Source of the DNA: Alistipes sp. | GTDB taxonomy: Bacteria; Bacteroidota; Bacteroidia; Bacteroidales; Rikenellaceae | Direction of reading: 5' to 3' | Length of the DNA stretch: 11,570 nt | NCBI GenBank assembly: GCA_017380955.1 | Contig: JAFOCZ010000175.1 | Span: 1-11,570, forward strand | In this document: in pieces, positions 6,002-11,570 of the stretch | Layout: every line of letters starts with the position of its first letter | How positions within the stretch are numbered: position 1 is the first letter of the stretch | Program-made: the position numbers and the translations under genes | The notes under the pieces: model-generated | What the model was told of the DNA's origin: nothing | Database searches by the model: none | Seen by the model: only the letters and a program-made list of their open reading frames with translations

Positions 6002-7024
6002 TTAGCGAACTCTAAGTCGCTGACCAATACGCAAAATAGACGTAGACTTTATACCATTCAACTGACAGAGGCGTGTCACCGTAGTGCCATACTTACGCGC
6101 CAAAGCACCAAGAGTATCGCCCGAGCGCACCGTATGGTATTGCACCGCAGCAGCAGCCTTACGCTCTGCCTCCTCAATCTTCTCCACCTCCACCTCGGCA
6201 TCGAAATCCTGCTCATACTTAGCATAGATACTAAAGTGGCGACGCTTTAGGAGCAACTCTGCACGACGCAGGTCACCGCTCTTGAAATCGATGATACGCT
6301 CAGGATCAAACGACTGACCCTTATATCGCACCTCGAAATGAAGGTGAGGACCTGTACTACGACCTGTGCTACCGCCAAGACCAATCTGCTGACCTGCGAC
6401 AACCCAATCACCAACCTCTACATCACGCTGCGAGAGATGAGCATAGTAGGTCTCCAAGCCGTTGTTATGGCGAATAACGATAAGGTTACCATAGTTACCC
6501 GCAGCCTTCGAGAAGCGCACCTTGCCATCGAATGTAGCATAAATAGGGTCACCGGTCTTGAGTGCGATATCCAAACCCTGGTGTGCACGACCACGACGAG
6601 GGCCATAACGCGAAGTTATGCGACCGATATATGGGTAGTGGTAACTATCCAACGAATCTACAAGAAGGATTGGCGTAGCCTGTGGCAGCGAATCCAATGG
6701 CACATCCTTATATGCGTGTGTCGCAACCGTATCCCAATGGTCGTTGAAGACCTCCGAATCTGCCTTATAATCCTCCGACATCACATAACGCCAAGTGTTG
6801 TCGTTGAACAACACAATGCTCAACTTATCGCTCTCTGTAGCCAACGTATCGATAACCGAAACCTGACCCAAAGTACGCACAGGGCGCACAGGCATAGGCT
6901 TCGTAACCGCCGCGCTATCTACACGCTCCACCACAGTGCTATCTGGCTGCTCGGTAAGTTCGGTATCCTGCGCCGTAGCAACAAAAGAGAGACATACCGC
7001 CACGAGCAACAATATATATTTCAT
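6002..7024 (-). CDS. Secreted M23 family metallopeptidase with C-terminal LysM domain
   Basis: Probable zinc endopeptidase or peptidoglycan hydrolase of the LytM/NlpD type, acting on cell-wall cross-bridges outside the cytoplasm. I place the start at the ATG at 7024 (340 residues) because it directly begins a signal peptide ending FVATAQ; an in-frame GTG eight codons upstream is less likely. An acidic, low-complexity region follows, then an M23 domain at about residues 130-245. All zinc and catalytic residues are present: His148 and Asp152 in HQGLD, His196 in YAHL, and His227 and His229 in HLHFE. Residues about 246-290 are a charged linker, and 294-340 are one LysM peptidoglycan-binding repeat (YHTVRSGDTLGALARKYGTT). 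It is last in the operon, 26 bases after the DUF3109 gene. Intact metal ligands suggest an active enzyme rather than an EnvC-like activator. Confidence 0.93.
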   Translation of the reverse strand: MKYILLLVAVCLSFVATAQDTELTEQPDSTVVERVDSAAVTKPMPVRPVRTLGQVSVIDTLATESDKLSIVLFNDNTWRYVMSEDYKADSEVFNDHWDTVATHAYKDVPLDSLPQATPILLVDSLDSYHYPYIGRITSRYGPRRGRAHQGLDIALKTGDPIYATFDGKVRFSKAAGNYGNLIVIRHNNGLETYYAHLSQRDVEVGDWVVAGQQIGLGGSTGRSTGPHLHFEVRYKGQSFDPERIIDFKSGDLRRAELLLKRRHFSIYAKYEQDFDAEVEVEKIEEAERKAAAAVQYHTVRSGDTLGALARKYGTTVTRLCQLNGIKSTSILRIGQRLRVR

Positions 7025-7050
7025 ACTAATTTTCAATTTATTACACACGA

Positions 7051-7626
7051 TTACTTCATCTCCTTCAACATATCCTCAGCGACCTCCAACTGATGATAAA
7101 ACTCCTCGCCAAATGCACGGATGATAGGCTCTTTCAAACCCTTGTAAACAGGCATTCCGATTTTTTTACCACACTCACGCGCCGAGCCACACACCGCCCA
7201 ACGGTGGTAGTTCAAGCCCGCAGAGCCATTGCGGAAACGTGTGACACGAATAGGATACAAATGGCACGAAATAGGCTTCATAAAGCCACACTTACCCTCG
7301 CGATAGGCACGCTCAATGGCGCAAAACGTGATGCCATTCTCCTCGAAGGCATAGGCACACGCAGCATTGTCAACAAGTGGCGTAGTGTAGTCCCCATCCA
7401 CATCCACAACCATAAAGCCCTGCTCCTCGACAGCAGCACGACCCTCCTCGGTCATATATGGAGAGTAGTTCTCCCACTCCTGCTCGAGGATATCCACCTC
7501 GTCGATATCGAGAGGCGCACCAGAGTCACCCTCTACGCAACAGATACCCTTACACTTATCCAAATCGCAGCAAAAGCACTCGCGTAACAAATCGAGGCTA
7601 ACAATCTTATCATCAATCTCTATCAT
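7051..7626 (-). CDS. DUF3109 family cysteine-rich protein
   Basis: A 191-residue protein of the DUF3109 family, common in Bacteroidota and of unknown function. It is rich in cysteine (12 in all). An N-terminal cluster sits at residues 17, 19, 20, 25, 29 and 30 (CFCC-DLDKC-KGICC). Others are at 90, 102, 113, 121, 146 and 152, including CGFMKPISCHLYPIR. Such spacing is what one would expect for bound zinc or iron-sulfur clusters (inference). No signal peptide or membrane segment is present, so it is cytoplasmic. It starts 11 bases after the NadD gene stop and lies inside the yicC operon. I cannot assign a reaction. Confidence 0.88.
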   Translation of the reverse strand: MIEIDDKIVSLDLLRECFCCDLDKCKGICCVEGDSGAPLDIDEVDILEQEWENYSPYMTEEGRAAVEEQGFMVVDVDGDYTTPLVDNAACAYAFEENGITFCAIERAYREGKCGFMKPISCHLYPIRVTRFRNGSAGLNYHRWAVCGSARECGKKIGMPVYKGLKEPIIRAFGEEFYHQLEVAEDMLKEMK

Positions 7627-7637
7627 ACGTTCATCTA

Positions 7638-8453
7638 TTATGGATTATAGATATCTTTGTAGCGGAACGACAAAATTTCGTAGACCATATCGTGCAACTG
7701 CTGAGCCTCCTCATTCTCGGGGTCTATGCTCTTGGCACGGTTAAAGTCATTGATAGCCTTACCCCACTCATTATGCTGGAAGTAGCACTTACCACGCTCT
7801 ATGAACAACTCCGCACGCTCATCGCCAGCCTCAATCATCGAGGTATAGCGCACGATGCGACCCGCAGGTGTCCACAACTGATTCTTCACGATGTAATCCG
7901 CTACCGCTGGGGCTACCATAGCCGAGATATCCTCGCCACGCTCCGCCTTCTGACGCACCTCCGTTGATGAGAACTCCACAAATGGAGCATCCTCGAGCAA
8001 CGTTACACGGTCAGCGAACTTCTCCAACTCATAACCCTTGCGTGGGTAGACATATATCTTATACTCCGACAAGATACGCTCATACTCCTTCCACTCGTCG
8101 AAACGCGACCAGATATCTGTACCTGTGATAATCGAGAACTCCATATTCTCGCCGTTATTCTCCTTCAGGAAGTCGAGAGTATTGATTGTATACGAAGGTT
8201 TTTCAAGCACAAACTCCACAACCGAAGGCAATATACGCTCGGGATATCGCGATGCCTTGCAGGCTATATCCGCCATCTCGTAACGAGAATATTCAGGAGT
8301 CTGTAAATGGTCAGCCTTAAATGGATTCTGTGGCGAGATAACAAGGGCTACCTCATCCGCCAAATCCTTATCTAATGCATACTCGGCAAGTGCGATATGC
8401 CCATTGTGAATGGGGTCGAACGAGCCGAAATATAGCAACATACGCTTTTTCAT
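7638..8453 (-). CDS. nadD: Nicotinate-nucleotide adenylyltransferase NadD with C-terminal TPR-like extension
   Basis: NadD makes nicotinate adenine dinucleotide from nicotinate mononucleotide and ATP, a late step of NAD synthesis in the cytoplasm. Residues 1-195 form a complete enzyme: GSFDPIHNGH (10-19) carries the HxGH nucleotidyltransferase motif, KPSYTINTL (85-93) and GTDIWSRFDEW (111-121) are substrate-pocket blocks, and SSTEVR (162-167) is the C-terminal ATP-binding motif. The protein continues in frame to 271 residues, while typical NadD is about 190-215. Residues 208-250 look like a tetratricopeptide-type helix pair (ERAELFIERGKCYFQHNEW, GKAINDFNRAKSIDPENEEA), and the tail ends FRYKDIYNP. 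It lies between gmk (8 bases) and the DUF3109 gene (11 bases). I see no sign of a frameshift at the junction. The TPR function is unknown. Confidence 0.93.
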   Translation of the reverse strand: MKKRMLLYFGSFDPIHNGHIALAEYALDKDLADEVALVISPQNPFKADHLQTPEYSRYEMADIACKASRYPERILPSVVEFVLEKPSYTINTLDFLKENNGENMEFSIITGTDIWSRFDEWKEYERILSEYKIYVYPRKGYELEKFADRVTLLEDAPFVEFSSTEVRQKAERGEDISAMVAPAVADYIVKNQLWTPAGRIVRYTSMIEAGDERAELFIERGKCYFQHNEWGKAINDFNRAKSIDPENEEAQQLHDMVYEILSFRYKDIYNP

Positions 8454-8461
8454 CTTATAAA

Positions 8462-9022
8462 CTACTTTAGAAAATTAGAAATAATTGCAGCGGTTTCGTT
8501 CACTGCATCCTCGAGCACATCGTTGACCACGGTGTAATCGAACTCCGATGCCTTCGAAATCTCGAACTCAGCCTTTGCGATACGCTTCATTATTACATCC
8601 TCAGCATCGGTACCACGACCACGCAATCTGCGCTCCAACTCCTCCACCGATGGAGGCATAATAAACACCGAGCAAGCATCATCGCCAAACAATCGTTTGA
8701 GGTTGATGCCGCCCATAACGTCAACGTCGAAGATTATGACATTACCCTTAGCCCAGATACGCTCCATCTCGCTCTTGAGTGTACCATAGCACGTTCCGGC
8801 ATATACCTCCTCCCACTCTACGAACTCATCACGCTCCACACGCGCCTTAAACTCGTCGTTCGACATAAAGTAGTAGTCCACACCATTCTGCTCCACACCG
8901 CGTGGCTGACGCGATGTTGCCGAGATTGAGAACTCAAAGCAATCGAAACGCTTCAGGAGTTCACGAACAATAGTTGTCTTACCAGAGCCACTTGGCGCTG
9001 AGAATATCACTAACTTACCCAT
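8462..9022 (-). CDS. gmk: Guanylate kinase
   Basis: Guanylate kinase phosphorylates GMP to GDP with ATP and is essential for GTP and dGTP supply. The 186-residue length is slightly short but normal for the family. The P-loop is at residues 9-16 (APSGSGKT). The GMP-binding region follows with SISATSRQPRGVEQNGVDYY (33-52) and EFVEWEEVYAGTCYGT (66-81). The Walker B-like strand VIIFDVDVMGG and the lid region around RLRGRGTD are also present. It lies 9 bases after yicC and 8 bases before nadD, so translation of the three is probably coupled. Confidence 0.97.
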   Translation of the reverse strand: MGKLVIFSAPSGSGKTTIVRELLKRFDCFEFSISATSRQPRGVEQNGVDYYFMSNDEFKARVERDEFVEWEEVYAGTCYGTLKSEMERIWAKGNVIIFDVDVMGGINLKRLFGDDACSVFIMPPSVEELERRLRGRGTDAEDVIMKRIAKAEFEISKASEFDYTVVNDVLEDAVNETAAIISNFLK

Positions 9023-9031
9023 ATCTAAACG

Positions 9032-9904
9032 CTATAAAATATTAAGTACCTGCTCCTTAATTTTCTCCAACTCATCCTTCATCATAACCACCAAACGCTG
9101 CATATTTGCCTCGTTTGACTTCGAGCCCATAGTATTTATCTCACGACCCAACTCCTGTGCTATGAATCCGAGTTTTCGTCCCGCAGCATCCTCTGTTGCA
9201 GCCACCTCACGGAAGTAAGCACAGTGGTTATCGAGACGCACCTTCTCCTCGGTGATATCGAGTTTCTCGATGTAGAATATCATCTCCTGCTCGAGGCGGT
9301 TGTTGTCGACATCTACCGCCAACTTCTGCAGATTCTCGCGAATACGATTCTTGATAGTCTCAACACGCGCACTCTCAAAAGGCTCTACATCGTGGCGATA
9401 CTTCTGGATAAGGTCTATGCGTGCCAACAAATCGGCAATGAGAATTGCACCCTCCTGAACACGGAAAGCATCGAGTTGCTCAGCAGCCTGCTTCGTAGCA
9501 TCAACAATAGCCTTCAACTCATCATCATTAACCTCCTGCTCCTCCGAAGTCACAACATCGGGCATTCGCATCACAGCGGTAAGAAGCGCACCTGAATCCA
9601 CAGCAATACCACTCGCCGCGCACACCTCGCGCAACTCATCGGCATATGACTTGAAAGCATCGTGATTAATATGTGCAGCGGTCTCGGTTACCTGCGCCTC
9701 ATACGACACGAAGCACTCCACCTTACCACGCTGCAACATACGTGTCACAAGGTTTCGCACCTCAGCCTCCGCAGCACGATATTTACCCGGAATCTTTACG
9801 CTAAGGTCAAGTTGTTTGGAGTTCAGCGAGCGCAACTCCACACGGAACTTCTTATCACCGCAAATGGCCTCGCCCTTGCCGAAGCCTGTCATTGACTTAA
9901 TCAT
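9032..9904 (-). CDS. yicC: YicC family endoribonuclease
   Basis: YicC proteins are RNA-cleaving enzymes that in E. coli influence stability of the small RNA RyhB. Their general target in Bacteroidota is not established. The N-terminus MIKSMTGFGKGE is the conserved family start, which is why I choose the ATG at 9904 (290 residues); an in-frame ATG ten codons upstream would lie at the predicted transcription start. The N-terminal YicC domain covers about 1-155. The C-terminal DUF1732 block is intact at about 205-290, including GRKLGFIAQELGREINTMGS and the terminal KIKEQVLNI. It is the first gene of the operon with gmk and nadD, a neighbourhood common in bacteria for yicC. Confidence 0.94.
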   Translation of the reverse strand: MIKSMTGFGKGEAICGDKKFRVELRSLNSKQLDLSVKIPGKYRAAEAEVRNLVTRMLQRGKVECFVSYEAQVTETAAHINHDAFKSYADELREVCAASGIAVDSGALLTAVMRMPDVVTSEEQEVNDDELKAIVDATKQAAEQLDAFRVQEGAILIADLLARIDLIQKYRHDVEPFESARVETIKNRIRENLQKLAVDVDNNRLEQEMIFYIEKLDITEEKVRLDNHCAYFREVAATEDAAGRKLGFIAQELGREINTMGSKSNEANMQRLVVMMKDELEKIKEQVLNIL

Positions 9905-9941
9905 ATATAGACTCAAATTATGATACATTAACATTATCCCA

Positions 9942-9949
9942 CAAAGGTA
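9942..9949 (-). promoter_or_regulatory. -7 box of the yicC operon
   Basis: TACCTTTG on the minus strand matches TAnnTTTG and would start transcription near 9936, about 30 bases before the chosen yicC ATG. The -33 area has no clear TTTG, so the promoter may be weak or activator-dependent. It lies downstream of the flavodiiron-gene terminator and so gives the operon its own transcription start. Confidence 0.5.
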
Positions 9950-10011
9950 TATCTTTTTTCCGATTTATCCTACATTTCCAGGAGTAAGTTTTCAACAATA
10001 CCTAATACAAC

Positions 10012-10044
10012 AAAAAGGCGAATACCCCAAAAGAGTATCCGCCT
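10012..10044 (-). terminator. Intrinsic terminator of the flavodiiron gene
   Basis: On the minus strand AGGCGGATAC (10044-10035) pairs with GTATTCGCCT (10025-10016), ten pairs including one G-T, around a loop of about 9 bases. It is followed by five Ts (10016-10012). It begins 22 bases past the stop of the flavodiiron gene and separates it from the yicC operon. Confidence 0.88.
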
Positions 10045-10066
10045 GTAATCTACATATAAAATTTCG

Positions 10067-11251
10067 TTATGAACAACGCTCACACTTAACCGCTAATATC
10101 TCATCCGCAAGATGCTCCAACGATGGAATATCCGATGGCTTCATACGCGACATAATAGTCACCATATCCTCCACTACGCAAACATCCTTGAAACGGTCGA
10201 TGATATTACGCATAACACGACCTGCCGAAGGTGCCCACGAGCCATTCTCAATCATACCGATACGACGCTTGCAGTAACCTTTAATTGCGAGGTGATGCAA
10301 GAAGTCGTGCATAGGAGGAAACACATCCGAATCATATGATGCCGCAGCAACAACCAAGCGGCTATAACGGAATGCGCTCTCCACAACCTCTGCCATATCC
10401 GCGCGTGACAAGTCGTATACAACAACATTCTTAGCACCCTTAGCACGAAGGATATCAGCAAACTTCTTTGCCACCTCTGCGGTATTGCCGTGGATAGATG
10501 CATAGGCAACCACAACGCCCTCTTCCTCAGCCTCGTAGCGGCTCCACTTATCATACAAACCAATGTAGTAGCCGAGATTCTCGGTAAGCACAGGGCCGTG
10601 CAAAGGACAGATGATAGCGATATCGAGTGCTGCAGCCTTCTTCAAAAGAGCCTGCACAGGTGCGCCATACTTACCGCAAATATTGAAGTAGTAGCGACGT
10701 GCCTCACAATCCCACTCCTCATCGTGAGCAAGAGCGCCAAACTTACCAAAGCCATCTGCCGAGAAGAGAATCTTCTCTGTGCTATCGTAGGTCACCATAA
10801 CCTCTGGCCAGTGCACCATTGGAGCCATAGCAAAGTGAAGTGTGCGACCACCGAGCGAGAGTGTACCACCCTCTTTAACACCCATAGTGCGACCCTCGAG
10901 TTCCACGTCGAAGAAGAACTGAGGCATCATCTTAACAGCCTTATCAGATGCTACAACCTGCATATTTGGGTACTTCTCCAACACCTTAGCGATAGAGCCA
11001 GCGTGATCGGGCTCGAGGTGCTGAACAACGAGATAGTCTGGTGTGCGACCATCGAGCGCTGTCTCAAGGTTCTGCAACCACTCATCGCACTTACGACGAT
11101 CTACGGTATCCATAATCGCAACCTTCTCATCGAAGATAACGTATGAGTTATAAGATACGCCATTAGGCACTACATACTGACTCTCAAACAGATCGATATC
11201 GGTGTCATCCACTCCGATATAGACTACACTATTGGTTATATTCTTAATCAT
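10067..11251 (-). CDS. Flavodiiron protein (FprA family A-type flavoprotein)
   Basis: Flavodiiron proteins reduce oxygen to water or nitric oxide to nitrous oxide in anaerobes, using a di-iron site and FMN; they act in the cytoplasm. I use the ATG at 11251 (394 residues); a longer in-frame start 19 codons upstream crosses the promoter. Residues 1-245 are the metallo-beta-lactamase-like domain. It holds all expected iron ligands: His78, Glu80, Asp82 (HLEPDHAG), His147 (VHWPE), Asp166 (SADGFG) and His219 (PLHGP). Residues 246-390 are a flavodoxin domain with the FMN phosphate loop at YASIHGNTAEVA. There is no fused rubredoxin or reductase domain, so an external electron donor is needed. It is transcribed alone. 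Oxygen versus NO preference cannot be decided from sequence. Confidence 0.95.
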   Translation of the reverse strand: MIKNITNSVVYIGVDDTDIDLFESQYVVPNGVSYNSYVIFDEKVAIMDTVDRRKCDEWLQNLETALDGRTPDYLVVQHLEPDHAGSIAKVLEKYPNMQVVASDKAVKMMPQFFFDVELEGRTMGVKEGGTLSLGGRTLHFAMAPMVHWPEVMVTYDSTEKILFSADGFGKFGALAHDEEWDCEARRYYFNICGKYGAPVQALLKKAAALDIAIICPLHGPVLTENLGYYIGLYDKWSRYEAEEEGVVVAYASIHGNTAEVAKKFADILRAKGAKNVVVYDLSRADMAEVVESAFRYSRLVVAAASYDSDVFPPMHDFLHHLAIKGYCKRRIGMIENGSWAPSAGRVMRNIIDRFKDVCVVEDMVTIMSRMKPSDIPSLEHLADEILAVKCERCS

Positions 11252-11277
11252 TTTGCACAAGTTTTGTTTTCGTGGTA

Positions 11278-11309
11278 CAAATATCTTAATTTTTACAGAC
11301 AAAACCAAA
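11278..11309 (-). promoter_or_regulatory. Promoter of the flavodiiron gene
   Basis: On the minus strand TTTGG (11309-11305) is followed after 19 bases by GATATTTG (11285-11278), one mismatch from TAnnTTTG. Predicted start of transcription is near 11271, about 20 bases before the ATG. Its -33 element lies directly beside the upstream part of the divergent metal-transporter promoter. Confidence 0.6.
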
Positions 11310-11329
11310 CTATACGTCCACTTTTTTTA

Positions 11330-11337
11330 TATCTTTG
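11330..11337 (+). promoter_or_regulatory. -7 box of the metal-binding lipoprotein gene
   Basis: TATCTTTG is a perfect TAnnTTTG box 38 bases before the ATG at 11376, predicting a leader of about 30 bases. The -33 region (around 11306-11310) has no TTTG on this strand and coincides with the -33 element of the divergent flavodiiron promoter. Confidence 0.6.
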
Positions 11338-11375
11338 CATCAATAACACTATCTATAAAATCGATAACAAACACA

Positions 11376-11570
11376 ATGATACGCAAAATTTCACTTATAG
11401 CCATCCTCAGCGCTCTCCTCGCAGGATGCTCAGGCACAAAAACTACAAACTCCGAACCAACGATATATGTAAGCATCACACCTCTGAAGATGCTTGTCGA
11501 GGAGATTACTTGCGGTGATTTCCCTGTGGAGGTACTCGTCCCCGAGGGAGCATCTCCCGAGACCTACGAC
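11376..11570 (+). CDS. Metal-binding ABC transporter substrate-binding lipoprotein (ZnuA/TroA family), partial
   Basis: Only the first 65 residues are in the window; the reading frame is open to the right edge. Residues 1-18 form a lipoprotein signal peptide ending LLAGC, with Cys18 as the lipidation site. The mature part shows TIYVSITPLKMLVEEITCGD (29-48) followed by VEVLVPEGASPETYD (51-65). This VPxGxSPETYxP pattern is characteristic of the ZnuA/TroA/PsaA family (PF01297), which captures zinc, manganese or iron for import. By family, a histidine metal ligand should lie beyond the window edge, so metal identity is open. The gene is divergent from the flavodiiron gene across 124 bases. Permease and ATPase genes are expected downstream. 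Confidence 0.88.
   Translation, partial: MIRKISLIAILSALLAGCSGTKTTNSEPTIYVSITPLKMLVEEITCGDFPVEVLVPEGASPETYD

Noticed and set aside
7025..7048. GTG start eight codons upstream of the M23 peptidase.
   Set aside because: The downstream ATG directly begins a well-formed signal peptide; the extension would place extra residues ahead of it.
11252..11308. Nineteen-codon N-terminal extension of the flavodiiron protein.
   Set aside because: It crosses the predicted -7 box, and the conserved protein begins at the internal Met (MIKNITNSVV).
1..11570. CRISPR arrays, insertion sequences, tRNA genes, phage genes or a dedicated defence system.
   Set aside because: Neither strand shows spaced direct repeats, transposase-like frames, terminal inverted repeats or cloverleaf sequences; every sizeable frame is either an identified gene or a shadow of one.

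Overview
The window looks like chromosomal DNA of a Bacteroidota bacterium, most likely order Bacteroidales and possibly near Rikenellaceae/Alistipes; the genus is inference. The main evidence is repeated TAnnTTTG -7 boxes with TTTGG/TTG about 18-20 bases upstream, which is the promoter signature of this phylum. Supporting evidence is the absence of clear Shine-Dalgarno sequences before genes, the gene order yicC-gmk-nadD, and the families present (DUF3109, M23-LysM, GH20 lipoprotein).

Layout. Bases 1-27 are the 5' end of a 16S rRNA gene on the minus strand. Upstream of it (28 to about 510) are its leader and three tandem rRNA promoters in repeats of about 110 bp. Next come a minus-strand DUF1295 membrane protein (580-1383) and a divergent plus-strand YgbA-like cysteine protein (1499-1792), which ends in a strong hairpin. 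A plus-strand group of three follows: a CatA-like acetyltransferase, MsrA, and a uracil-DNA-glycosylase-superfamily protein (1945-3715). It converges with a 6-base overlap on a large minus-strand GH20 beta-N-acetylhexosaminidase lipoprotein (3710-5944).

A tight minus-strand operon occupies 9904 down to 6002: yicC, gmk, a NadD with a C-terminal TPR-like extension, a DUF3109 protein, and a secreted M23 peptidase with LysM. It has a promoter at about 9942 and a terminator at 5955-5989. A single-gene unit for a flavodiiron protein (10067-11251, minus) has its own promoter and terminator. Divergent from it, a metal-binding ABC-transporter lipoprotein (ZnuA/TroA family) starts at 11376 and runs off the window.

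Functionally this is mostly core chromosome: rRNA synthesis, GMP and NAD metabolism, RNA turnover, and envelope and amino-sugar hydrolysis. It also holds several genes tied to oxidative or nitrosative stress (YgbA-like, MsrA, UDG-like, flavodiiron). I found no mobile element, CRISPR array, tRNA or phage gene, and no convincing new defence-type system. The most interesting items are the tandem rRNA promoter array, the NadD-TPR fusion, the CatA-like protein without a recognisable CAT serine motif, a heptameric repeat just before msrA, and a terminator ending about ten bases before the GH20 start.
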